The notes under the pieces are model-generated. The model was not told the origin of the DNA. It searched no databases and worked only from the letters and a program-made list of their open reading frames with translations. Shown here one piece after another: positions 36,951-44,505 of a DNA stretch of 63,045 bases; position 1 is the first letter of the stretch, and every line of letters starts with the position of its first letter. A program made the translations under genes and the position numbers. Source of the stretch: Blastocatellia bacterium (GTDB lineage Bacteria > Acidobacteriota > Blastocatellia > Chloracidobacteriales > JADJPF01); contig JANWYG010000016.1 in NCBI GenBank assembly GCA_025057015.1, forward strand, positions 1 to 63,045, written 5' to 3'.

Positions 36951-37457
36951 TTAGACGGGGATCTTTTCAGCGGTATTAAGTTTGAAGTTTTGGTATCTGA
37001 CTTCGAGCCTATCGCCGACAATTCTATAGTCAAGTCTATCGAGGTTACGTGGCGAAGGGCCTGACGTGCGAGTGCCGTCATCTTTCCAGTAGCTGGCGTG
37101 GCAGCGACAGACAAAAGCAGAGGCTTCATAGTCTACGCTACAGCCTTCGTGCGGACAGACTGCAGAGAAGATGTCTATGGTATTTTGCCTTCGTATGACC
37201 CAGACGGCTTGTCTTGTAGTACTTTCAGCCCAGCCATCTATTACAGAGAGTTGTAAGGAGAACTTTACAGGTTGGTTGTTAGGTATTGAACTAAGTTCGG
37301 CAAGCTGTGTCCATTCGTTTTTGGAGTCTAAAGATTTTTTTTGACGTAGAGAAGGGACAATAGCATATAGTCCTGCGAGCAAGCCAGAGGCAGCCGTGCA
37401 AGCTATAGCTGTTAGCCAGCCCAATCCAGCAAGTAGTCTCCTTCGCGATAAATCCAT
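36951..37457 (-). CDS. Rieske 2Fe-2S protein of the cytochrome bc complex
   Basis: About 168 residues from ATG 37457, chosen because AGGAAG sits seven bases upstream and because it opens a twin-arginine signal/anchor (SRRRLLAG, then a hydrophobic helix). The cluster ligands are C-P-H-E-G-C (normally CTHLGC) and C-R-C-H-A-S (normally CPCHGS), giving the two Cys and two His expected. It passes electrons from quinol at the PEWY site of cytochrome b to the cytochrome c domain. First gene of a Rieske-cytochrome bc pair. Export by Tat is expected for a cofactor-loaded protein. Confidence 0.93.
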   Translation of the reverse strand: MDLSRRRLLAGLGWLTAIACTAASGLLAGLYAIVPSLRQKKSLDSKNEWTQLAELSSIPNNQPVKFSLQLSVIDGWAESTTRQAVWVIRRQNTIDIFSAVCPHEGCSVDYEASAFVCRCHASYWKDDGTRTSGPSPRNLDRLDYRIVGDRLEVRYQNFKLNTAEKIPV

Positions 37458-37617
37458 GGTTTGCTTCCTGAATAGATATTCGTCTACTGATTTTCTATTT
37501 ATTGATATCAGAGTCAAGAAGTTGCTGTTGGCTACGTGTTTTGGGAGAAAAGTTTGACTAGGTTGCTTGACAAAGCAACGATCTAGAGAGTAAAGTATAA
37601 GACTGCCCAGCGGTTCT

Positions 37618-37690
<73 letters not shown>

Positions 37691-37743
37691 TTTCTGCATC
37701 GGCGAAGATGGTACTTGCCTTCTTCGCCGTTCTTCTTTCCTAA

Positions 37744-37815
37744 GGCGGTGTAGCCAAGTGGTAAGGCCGAGGTCTGCAAAACCTCTATTCGGCGGTTCGA
37801 ATCCGCCCGCCGCCT
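37744..37815 (+). tRNA. tRNA-Cys (GCA)
   Basis: A 72-base cloverleaf. The acceptor GGCGGTG pairs with CGCCGCC, the anticodon loop CTGCAAA gives GCA, and the discriminator is T as expected for Cys. CCA is not encoded. It lies 54 bases after tRNA-Gly and is probably co-transcribed. Confidence 0.97.
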
Positions 37816-37907
37816 CTTGTCTTCAATTCCTCACAAGCTGAATTGATGTGGTTTATCTTTACTCTCGGCGGGAAAATAAATAATAATAGCTGCATCGAGG
37901 GGGGAAA

Positions 37908-38960
37908 ATGCAGGATTTCTCATGTTGTGAGAGTAAAGAGATAGGGGTGTTAAAGTGCCCAAAATGCAAGCATCTGTTTGGGTATTGCTTTAGTTGTTCC
38001 AGTGTGTTTGACGAACTTAACGAGCCAGATAAGTCAGTTAAGCAAAAGGATCGGCTGATTTGCAGTAAGTGTAAAGATGTGTTGTCTGGCGGAGCTAGCG
38101 TAAAGTATCTAGCTTCGTCGGACGATCTTGTCGAAGCTGGATTTCCACATTTGGTAACTATGAAGTTACTTGTGCGACAGTCTTCCACTGCTGAAGGTAC
38201 AGGTCGGTCAGGCAAAAGTTCGTCGGGACTTCCAAAAGCCTCTCCAGCGGCGGGACCTCTTGTTCTGCCAGTCGCCAGCCCTGCTACGAAGGATGAAGTT
38301 GAAGCGGAGGAGAATAAACTTGAGGAATTAGATTTTAGTATCAGGCGATGTAGTAAGTGTGGTTCTGAGATTGCCATGAATGCCCAAACATGTCCGAATT
38401 GTGGTTATAATCTGGGCACAATTGGACGGCCTAAGTATCCTCTGGTAAAGAAGAAAACCGGGCTGGCGAAGTATTTGCCTGAATCACTTGTTGCACTGAA
38501 AGTACCCCCTCAATATGCGGTCTTGGCGGTAGTGATTTTGTTAGCCTTACTATCTGTCGGTTACTTCCGAGCTACAGGACAGGTCTGCTTAGGTTGTGTT
38601 CAAGTAACTGGTACGTACAAAGTTCAGGTAAAGACTCAGAAGGGAGTTTTTGACATAACAGTAATGCTCACTCAGGTTGCTGCAAATATAGGCGGCCAGG
38701 TGCAGCTCGTCGAGGCCGAGGCTCAGACAAGACAGGATGGTACTTCTAAACCGCCCAAACAGTATATGGGTATCCTTCAAGTAGGGAAAGTGAATGGCGA
38801 TGCGATTAGCTTTCAAACCTATCCTAAGGACGCATATGTTGAGTTTTTAGGAAACTATGATTCTGAAAACGCTCTCATCAAAGGACAGATGAAGTTGGAG
38901 GTATCAGAACTAGGGCTTTCTGAGACGATCTCGATAGTTGCCGGCAAATCGGCTCAGTAG
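37908..38960 (+). CDS. Membrane protein with several zinc ribbons, function unknown
   Basis: 350 residues. Cysteine pairs occur at the N-terminus (CPKCKHLFGYCFSC, then CSKCKD) and near residue 145 (CSKCG...CPNCG), so two or three zinc ribbons are likely. A Ser/Pro/Ala linker separates them. One membrane span (AVLAVVILLALLSVGYF, about 205-221) leads to a C-terminal beta-rich domain of about 120 residues (GTYKVQVKTQ, DITVMLTQV, LGNYDSENALIKGQMKLEV), probably outside the membrane. A strong GAGGGGGGAA precedes the ATG. No enzyme motif is seen. It follows the two tRNAs and precedes the candidate RNA. Confidence 0.75.
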   Translation: MQDFSCCESKEIGVLKCPKCKHLFGYCFSCSSVFDELNEPDKSVKQKDRLICSKCKDVLSGGASVKYLASSDDLVEAGFPHLVTMKLLVRQSSTAEGTGRSGKSSSGLPKASPAAGPLVLPVASPATKDEVEAEENKLEELDFSIRRCSKCGSEIAMNAQTCPNCGYNLGTIGRPKYPLVKKKTGLAKYLPESLVALKVPPQYAVLAVVILLALLSVGYFRATGQVCLGCVQVTGTYKVQVKTQKGVFDITVMLTQVAANIGGQVQLVEAEAQTRQDGTSKPPKQYMGILQVGKVNGDAISFQTYPKDAYVEFLGNYDSENALIKGQMKLEVSELGLSETISIVAGKSAQ

Positions 38961-38994
38961 GGAACTAAAGAAGTGTAATCCTTAAAATAGTAGA

Positions 38995-39293
38995 TAGTCT
39001 GGGGCTCCGTAGTTTAAAGAGACGGTTATTTGCGTTCGTTGAGGAATCGTTCGGAGCTGATAAGTCCGCCATCTGCCTTAGCCTTCTATAAACAGTGTAA
39101 CTGTAGTCCTATTCACATGTGAGTATGGTGAAGACGAGGACAAGATATAGGCTCTGCCAAACCAGATCTTGCAAAAGCCTTTAAAGGTAGGTTGTTTGGC
39201 GTCTATTTGCAAGTGCTTGTTTGCACTCACCTGTAGAAAGGTCTAGGGGATCAGCCTGATGGCAGAGCTCGTAGCAGGTCGAGTTTCTTTTTT
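38995..39293 (+). ncRNA. Candidate structured RNA in the 366-base gap before truA
   Basis: No open frame is supported in 38961-39326, yet paired segments are dense. GGCTCCG (39003-39009) pairs with CGGAGCT (39052-39058, one G-U). GCTCTGCCA (39151-39159) pairs with TGGCAGAGC (39260-39268). Nested inside are CTTGCAAA (39168-39175) with TTTGCAAG (39206-39213) and GTGC/GCAC at 39213-39226. A TAAAAT box at 38983-38988 could be a -10 element, though no -35 is convincing. The element ends in a hairpin plus T-run. I could not match it to tmRNA, RNase P, SRP or 6S RNA. Exact ends and strand are guesses. Confidence 0.35.
39266..39293 (+). terminator. Rho-independent-like terminator
   Basis: A six-pair stem (39266-39271 with 39280-39285) and an eight-base loop are followed by TTTCTTTTTT. 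The left arm shares three bases with the TGGCAGAGC strand of the candidate RNA, so the two helices compete at that junction. It would end the candidate RNA and any read-through from the zinc-ribbon gene. Confidence 0.5.
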
Positions 39294-39326
39294 GAATTTT
39301 AGCAGCATTGGGTTTGATGATGATTT

Positions 39327-40130
39327 TTAGAACCATAAAACTGGTTTGATACCGTTTTGTCTAGAATCTCCTTTGTACAGTACTTGGGTTAAGAAGAGGC
39401 CAGAAGGCGGAGCTGTCCACTCTGCGATACGAGGATCGGTATAGCCTTGCAACAACTGAGAGAACTCTGCGATGGATAAAGTCTTGCGACCTACTGCTAC
39501 TAAAGCTCCGACTAAGCGCCGCACCATTTTCCACAAGAAGTGACTGGCTCCTATTCTGAAGAGGATCAAATCGCCCCAGGTCGAGATTTTTGCCTCTTCA
39601 ACTTTTACCAACGTTGATTCAGTTTGAGTATTTTGTTCGGTGAAAGCACGGAAGTCATGCATACCTGCGATGGCTGTGGCTGCAGCACTCATAGCTTCAA
39701 CATCTAGTTCATCTTTGATCCACCATACGAAATTCTTCGCTAGCGCGGTTCTGCGTCTAGAAAGCTGGTAGAGATAGTATCGGCTGACGGCATCGTGGCG
39801 AGCATGAAAGTTTAAGTCAGCTCTTTCTACCTTCAGCAAGTTTATATCCTTTGGCAAAGAGGCGTTGATTGCTTTAAGCAGAAAGTCAGCTGAAGTTAGC
39901 TTGCCTTGATAGCGCATATGAGCTACTTGTCCTATAGCATGTACGCCTGCATCAGTACGTCCAGCACCGCATATTTCTACTTCGCACTGGAGGATGTTCT
40001 CGGCAGCTTTAATAAGAGTACCTTGGATGGACTTGGCGTTTTTCTGTACTTGCCAGCCAGAATATCTCGTGCCGTCATACTCAATAGTTAGCTTCCAGTT
40101 TAGTCGCACATTGGTTGACCGTGTGGACAC
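39327..40130 (-). CDS. truA: tRNA pseudouridine(38-40) synthase TruA
   Basis: 267 residues. The catalytic aspartate is D60 in GRTDAGVHA. Other family blocks are YDGTRYSGWQVQ at the start, FHARHDAVSRYYLY, and HFLWKMVRRLVGALV near the C-terminus. It modifies the anticodon arm of many tRNAs. The start is a GTG at 40130; no earlier start is available before the divergent permease gene, 40 bases away. The final ten or so residues are not conserved. Confidence 0.95.
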   Translation of the reverse strand: MSTRSTNVRLNWKLTIEYDGTRYSGWQVQKNAKSIQGTLIKAAENILQCEVEICGAGRTDAGVHAIGQVAHMRYQGKLTSADFLLKAINASLPKDINLLKVERADLNFHARHDAVSRYYLYQLSRRRTALAKNFVWWIKDELDVEAMSAAATAIAGMHDFRAFTEQNTQTESTLVKVEEAKISTWGDLILFRIGASHFLWKMVRRLVGALVAVGRKTLSIAEFSQLLQGYTDPRIAEWTAPPSGLFLTQVLYKGDSRQNGIKPVLWF

Positions 40131-40170
40131 TGTTTTCTATCCTTAGCTAGGTTTAATAGTCGAGGATACG

Positions 40171-41274
40171 ATGAACAGTTTAGTAATTGCAAATCTATGC
40201 CACCGTCCGGTGCGGTTGCTTAGTACAGCGTTTGGTGTGTCTATAGGTACGATGCTGGTACTTCTTATGACGGGGCTGGCTGAAGGAATGCTTAATGACA
40301 GAAATGCTCGAGATACGAATACTATGGCGGAGATATTGGTGCGACCACCAGGTAGCTTTTCCGGCGGACTTAGCTCAAATTTACTCTCTATGCCGGTTGA
40401 GTATGCGCGCATGATTACGGCTATGGAAGGTGTTGCTGCTGCTGCACCGATAGGGCAGTATATGCAGACTACGGAAAGTGGCATAGGTTTTCGAGCAATC
40501 GAAGCAGTGGACTACGAAAGTTACGTTGCAGCATCTGGAATAAGCATGGTTGTTGGTAGTCGGCCGCAGACAGACGATGAGGTAATGATTGATGAAGGCT
40601 ATGCGCAACAAAATCAACTTAAGCCAGGTGATACTGTCAGGGTGCTTGACAAAAGTTACCGTATAGCTGGAATTTATGCTCCAGCAGTCGGAGCAAGGAT
40701 AAAACTGACTTTGTCTGAGCTGCAAAAAATAACGTCTGCCGAGGATCGCTGCAGTTTGATAATGGTTCGCTGTAAGACTGGTTATGCGCCACGACAGGTT
40801 GCGGCTCAGATTGCTGATAAAATACCCGATGTTCAAATAATCTTTACTGAAGATATACCAAGGCTGACTGCCGAAAGCTTGCCCATGCTAGACCAGTTTT
40901 TAACTGTAGTAGTGGCTATCTCAGTATTTGTCTCTTCACTAGTGATACTGCTTTCAATGTATACTGCCGTGCTAGAACGAACTAGGGAAATAGGCATTCT
41001 CAAGAGTCTTGGGGCGTCTAACGCGTTTATAGTCTGGACCTTGCAGAAAGAGGCTGTGATTATCAGCTTGTTGGGGGTGGCTATAGGCTGTGCTGTATCT
41101 CTGCTTGCACGGGAGTTGATAGTGATTTTTACCACCCTGAAGGACATACAAATAGGATTAAAGTGGATTTTTTTAACTACATTGCTTGCCATAGTAAGTG
41201 CCTTAGTAGGAGCGCTTTACCCTGCTCTCAAGGCTGCATCTCAGGACCCAGTAGAAGCTCTAAGCTATGAATAA
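40171..41274 (+). CDS. ABC transporter permease, MacB/FtsX type
   Basis: 367 residues with the layout of MacB-type permeases. One N-terminal span (LLSTAFGVSIGTMLVLLMTG) is followed by a large extracytoplasmic MacB-PCD-like domain (about 45-245). A three-span FtsX domain comes last, with ERTREIGILKSLGAS after the second span and the ending YPALKAASQDPVEALSYE. Such proteins use ATP hydrolysis by a partner to drive periplasmic work such as lipoprotein release or efflux. No ATPase or membrane-fusion gene lies on either side, so its partner must be encoded elsewhere. Confidence 0.9.
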   Translation: MNSLVIANLCHRPVRLLSTAFGVSIGTMLVLLMTGLAEGMLNDRNARDTNTMAEILVRPPGSFSGGLSSNLLSMPVEYARMITAMEGVAAAAPIGQYMQTTESGIGFRAIEAVDYESYVAASGISMVVGSRPQTDDEVMIDEGYAQQNQLKPGDTVRVLDKSYRIAGIYAPAVGARIKLTLSELQKITSAEDRCSLIMVRCKTGYAPRQVAAQIADKIPDVQIIFTEDIPRLTAESLPMLDQFLTVVVAISVFVSSLVILLSMYTAVLERTREIGILKSLGASNAFIVWTLQKEAVIISLLGVAIGCAVSLLARELIVIFTTLKDIQIGLKWIFLTTLLAIVSALVGALYPALKAASQDPVEALSYE

Positions 41275-41334
41275 TTTTTATGTATGTATAAATATATTTT
41301 GATTTACATCGTTAATTTCTTTTTGCATAATTTC

Positions 41335-41358
41335 TAGCTCACCTTTTGAGGTGGGCTA
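41335..41358. terminator. Hairpin after the permease gene
   Basis: TAGCTCACC and GGTGGGCTA form a nine-pair stem (one G-U) around TTTTGA, about 60 bases past the permease stop and 52 before the next start. No U-run follows, so it may instead be part of the leader of the small gene at 41410. Confidence 0.45.
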
Positions 41359-41409
41359 TCACTTAATATGCGTCATGCAATAAAACTAATTTAAGGAAGG
41401 GTTAAGAAA

Positions 41410-41634
41410 ATGGAAGTTCCAATCATAGAGGCCAACAGATTTTCCACGTTTGTAAAAAGTAAGCGATCGGAGGACTATCGCGATCTGCTTGCTTGGCAGC
41501 AATGGTTTACTAAGCGTGGGATTCCGTCGGTCATAGCATCCACGTCTTCCGGCTACGCGCTGTATCGCCCTGGTCTAATAGAAGTAGATATCCACGAAAC
41601 AGAAACAACCAGTAAGAATAAAAAAGGGCACTAA
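41410..41634 (+). CDS. Small 74-residue protein, function unknown
   Basis: Supported by a strong ribosome-binding site (AAGGAAGGG, eight bases before ATG) and by hairpins at both ends (41335-41358 and 41643-41671), making a self-contained transcription unit. The protein has no signal peptide or membrane span. It starts MEVPIIEANRF, has a Trp/Arg-rich middle (YRDLLAWQQWFTKRGIP) and a Lys-rich end. I recognise no family. It lies next to the DUF1826/Zur cluster but in the opposite orientation to DUF1826. Confidence 0.6.
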   Translation: MEVPIIEANRFSTFVKSKRSEDYRDLLAWQQWFTKRGIPSVIASTSSGYALYRPGLIEVDIHETETTSKNKKGH

Positions 41635-41642
41635 AACTTTCT

Positions 41643-41671
41643 GATCTATGAAGGATGTACCTTCATAGATC
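41643..41671. terminator. Bidirectional terminator between the small gene and the DUF1826 gene
   Basis: A perfect 12-pair stem, GATCTATGAAGG with its complement, and an ATGTA loop. It lies eight bases after one stop and 12 before the convergent stop. CTCTCTTTACT follows on the plus strand. Confidence 0.7.
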
Positions 41672-41683
41672 GCTCTCTTTACT

Positions 41684-42310
41684 CTATTCTCTTCCGTCTA
41701 TACTCACCACCAAACGATAATAGGGCACAGAACTCCATGTTGGCGAGCGGTGTACCACACCGAGAGTGTCGCTACCGTACCTTGAACCTTTAAGTAGCCC
41801 TACAGCATAAAGCGGCATCCTCTTTATCTGGCTCACGTCTAATATCAGAGGATTTTCTTGATCTTCTAATTGCTGATAGTTACCTAGATAGCGTCTGTCT
41901 ACATGTTCGTCAGGTAACCACTCAGTCCCAGTTCCTATGTAGGTGCATATCATTCTGAGAACCAAAGTGTCCGTATGAAAGCCAGGGCACATCGGCTTGT
42001 CTAAAGACAAGAATCTAATCCTTGCCTGTCGGCACTTCGTCAGCTCGGAGTATATCTTTAGCAAAGCCTTGATATCTTCTGTCAAGTAAAGAGTCGACTG
42101 AGAACCAACGTATCGACTTAACCGTGGCTTGATAAAATCGAGTTCTCTGTCGGGACTTATGCAGATATCTACTGCAGGAAAGACTGCCTTAGGTAGTTGC
42201 TTGACCCACTCCGGGACATCCCGTTGCCAAATGACACAATTAATATCGGCTTTAGCAATCTCTCTTAGCCCTTCCTTTTCTTCTACTACTTTGTAAGAAA
42301 CTGAGTTCAT
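41684..42310 (-). CDS. DUF1826 domain protein
   Basis: 208 residues. The family core is present: CPGFHTDTLVLRMICTYIGTGTEWLPD in the middle (His and Asp may bind metal), LDVSQIKRMPLYAVGLLKG, and GVVHRSP near the end. From general knowledge, DUF1826 genes tend to occur in zinc-limitation regulons with Zur and COG0523 GTPases; the fold recalls 2-oxoglutarate oxygenases, but activity is unproven. GGAGG precedes the ATG by six bases. It is divergent from a Fur/Zur-type regulator, which strengthens the zinc link. Confidence 0.8.
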   Translation of the reverse strand: MNSVSYKVVEEKEGLREIAKADINCVIWQRDVPEWVKQLPKAVFPAVDICISPDRELDFIKPRLSRYVGSQSTLYLTEDIKALLKIYSELTKCRQARIRFLSLDKPMCPGFHTDTLVLRMICTYIGTGTEWLPDEHVDRRYLGNYQQLEDQENPLILDVSQIKRMPLYAVGLLKGSRYGSDTLGVVHRSPTWSSVPYYRLVVSIDGRE

Positions 42311-42332
42311 ATAGATCCTCCGCTAGAGAGTG

Positions 42333-42348
42333 TATCTTATAATAAACA
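42333..42348. promoter_or_regulatory. Candidate Zur/Fur operator
   Basis: TATCTTATAATAAACA contains the palindrome TTAT-A-ATAA. Its reverse complement, TGTTTATTATAAGATA, resembles the A/T-rich TGTTATA-type boxes bound by Zur. It lies 23-38 bases upstream of the DUF1826 start, over its likely -10 region, and about 100 bases before the regulator. Assigned by eye only. Confidence 0.4.
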
Positions 42349-42444
42349 GAGATATTATGGGCTTCTTGTTAGTTACTTGCAATAAGATTTGTATATACAG
42401 CGGGTCGTAAAGGGGAATAGAATATCTCAGGGATAGTTTCTGGA

Positions 42445-42873
42445 ATGGATTTCAGGCAAAAGGCGTTGCTAGTACTAAAAGAACAGGGGTTTAGGATTAC
42501 TAAGCAGCGTAGGATGGTAGTTAATGTGCTTGCTAGTGTCGATTCGGCACTTTCTGCACATGAGATAAAGCAGAGTTTGGATGCTAAAGGCGAGAGGATC
42601 GACCTAGCGAGCATATTCAGAATACTGAACTGCTTGGAGAGTAATGGATTGGTTCATAGATTGGTGTCGCAAGCTAAGGTGGCAAGGTGCAGTCTGCTTA
42701 ATGAAAGCAACGCTTGTCATCATTTTTTCGTATGTGACAGCTGTAGACAGGTTTACGAGCTAACCTGTTCAGAACCTATAACAACACATCTGTCACAGTC
42801 GGGCTTTAGCATCAAGAAGCACAGCTTAGAACTCACCGGTTTATGTAGGGCATGTGGAGCAATAGATGAGTAG
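42445..42873 (+). CDS. Fur-family metal-responsive regulator, probably Zur
   Basis: 142 residues. The N-terminal winged helix has GFRITKQRRMVVNVL and SIFRILNCLESNGLVHRL. The C-terminal dimerisation domain has a His-rich stretch (CHHFFVCDSC) and structural zinc pairs CDSC and CRAC. Fur members sense Fe, Zn, Mn or peroxide. Zur is my preference because of the divergent DUF1826 gene and the operator-like site between them, but the metal cannot be read from sequence. The methyltransferase gene that follows overlaps its end by eight bases. Confidence 0.88.
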   Translation: MDFRQKALLVLKEQGFRITKQRRMVVNVLASVDSALSAHEIKQSLDAKGERIDLASIFRILNCLESNGLVHRLVSQAKVARCSLLNESNACHHFFVCDSCRQVYELTCSEPITTHLSQSGFSIKKHSLELTGLCRACGAIDE

Positions 42874-43645
42874 CAATGATTTACTGAATGTGAGGCCTGT
42901 TTGGGAGAGTACAGCTAGAGACTACTATGCTTTCATTTCTGAACCAGATTCGTATGTCAAGCAGATAGAGTGGCCAGTGATCACGGCAATGATGCCAGCA
43001 GCTAGGAAAGTGCTTGACTTAGGTTGTGGCTGTGGACATTACGCTATTTGTTTGACGAAGGCAGGTGCTAAAGTTACGGCACTGGATATTTCCCCTGCAA
43101 TGTTGGCTATTGCTCGTTCTGAAGCTGCGAAAGATGGTTTGGAGATAGATTTCAGAGAGTTTGATATCCGTAAGAAACTACCTTTTGACGATGCTACCTT
43201 CGATCTGGTGTTAAGCACTACAGTGCTACACTATATAGAGCAACTGTTGCCGTTGTTTACTGAAATAGCAAGAGTGATGATCAAGGGTGGTCGTCTGTTG
43301 CTAAGCGTGCTACATCCTATTAGTACGTCGTTGTTTCCGGTCTTAGAGCAAGACTTTTTGCAAAACGATTCCTGGAATATGAAATACTTCGACAGTAGGT
43401 GCAGGCATTTATTCGCTCCTTGGTCACAGCAAGTACCTGGCAATGCTTGTGCACCGCCTCCGATTAAGTGCTACCATCATACTTTGGAGGATTACTTTTC
43501 GGCGATATTTGCTGCTGGATTTCAACCTGTCGAAGTGCGTGAGCCTCGTCCACAGCCTGTATTAGAGTCTATGAATCCTGCCAGGTTTGTTTACAGCAGC
43601 TCACAGCCGCTTTTCTTGATTATAGCTGCAGAAAAGAAGTTTTAA
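42866..43645 (+). CDS. Class I SAM-dependent methyltransferase
   Basis: 259 residues. SAM-binding motif I is VLDLGCGCGHYAI, followed by VTALDISPAMLAIAR (motif II) and FDLVLSTTVLHYIE. The C-terminal half has HPISTS and HHTLEDYFSAIFAAGF, as in small-molecule methyltransferases of the UbiE-like/type 11 group. The substrate is unknown. An eight-base overlap with the Zur-like gene means they are co-translated and so probably under the same control. A zinc-starvation role is a guess. Confidence 0.85.
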   Translation: MSSNDLLNVRPVWESTARDYYAFISEPDSYVKQIEWPVITAMMPAARKVLDLGCGCGHYAICLTKAGAKVTALDISPAMLAIARSEAAKDGLEIDFREFDIRKKLPFDDATFDLVLSTTVLHYIEQLLPLFTEIARVMIKGGRLLLSVLHPISTSLFPVLEQDFLQNDSWNMKYFDSRCRHLFAPWSQQVPGNACAPPPIKCYHHTLEDYFSAIFAAGFQPVEVREPRPQPVLESMNPARFVYSSSQPLFLIIAAEKKF

Positions 43646-44406
43646 TTTTTGCGCGATAGCCGCAGTTTTAGTGTCCATCTGACAGGCTGCAGACCGTGCC
43701 AAAGAGTTTCTACTTGCTCTTTGAAGGTGACTACAGGATCAGAGCCGTGTTTTTTGATGTAGCATTGAACTGCTGACCAAGTGCGTATGTAGCCTAAGAA
43801 GTGCTCTACGTCCCAGCTGGCTTCCATGACAAATTCCGGTGCAGGTAGTTCCTCAAACGGTAGAGGAATGTCAGCGTATTCTCTTTCGAGTAATCGTCTC
43901 TGCGGTGGCCAGTACTCTTCAAGTTTGTGATAAAACTCGGTTGTTAGCAAATCTATCTGTGGTGATACTTGTAGCAGGTTGTAGCACCAGACGGCAAATA
44001 TACCACCAGGTGCAAGCACGCGTTCTGCTTCTTTGTGAAAAGAGCCATGCTCTAGCCAGTGGTAAGCTTGGGCAACGGTAATGAGATCAACGCTGGAGTC
44101 TACTATCGAGTATTTTGTGCCGTCTAGTAAATGAAGTTCTCCAGAGCTAGCATTGGATACACAGTAGGTGATTCGGGGATGACGCAGAGCTTGTTCCAAC
44201 TGATGAACGGATATGTCAGTAGCTATGACTTTCTCGAACCTATCTGCTAGAGGCAGTGCTGCTTGGCCATTGCCTGTAGCTACATCCCAGGCAAGCGAGT
44301 GTTTAGAGCAAAGGGAAGTTAGATAATCAAATAGCTTTGTTGGGTATGTTGGACGGTAGGTGCAATAAAGTTCAGCTGATTGCGAGAAATAGTCGCTATA
44401 TACCAT
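43642..44406 (-). CDS. Class I SAM-dependent methyltransferase (type 11)
   Basis: 254 residues. Opens YFSQSAELYCTYRPTYP, a signature of this group. Motif I is WDVATGNGQAALPLA, followed by VIATDISVHQLEQA and DLITVAQAYHWLEH, and RVLAPGGIFAVW. The overall pattern matches proteins often annotated as trans-aconitate-type or generic methyltransferases; the substrate is unknown. It is unrelated in detail to the preceding methyltransferase, with which its 3' end overlaps by four bases tail to tail. Confidence 0.85.
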   Translation of the reverse strand: MVYSDYFSQSAELYCTYRPTYPTKLFDYLTSLCSKHSLAWDVATGNGQAALPLADRFEKVIATDISVHQLEQALRHPRITYCVSNASSGELHLLDGTKYSIVDSSVDLITVAQAYHWLEHGSFHKEAERVLAPGGIFAVWCYNLLQVSPQIDLLTTEFYHKLEEYWPPQRRLLEREYADIPLPFEELPAPEFVMEASWDVEHFLGYIRTWSAVQCYIKKHGSDPVVTFKEQVETLWHGLQPVRWTLKLRLSRKN

Positions 44407-44505
44407 TAGCTAAAGTTTATATCTTAAATCAAGTGTTTATGCTAATATCTCTCTTTCAGAAATGCAATCTAGCCGAAGAGCCTTCATTTGTAAGGTTATC
44501 TAGAT

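Noticed and set aside
38995-39293. tmRNA, RNase P RNA, SRP RNA or 6S RNA
   Set aside because: None of their conserved sequence blocks (tRNA-like ends with a tag frame, GAAAGTCCGG-type CR-I, S-domain GGAAGCAGCC) is present.
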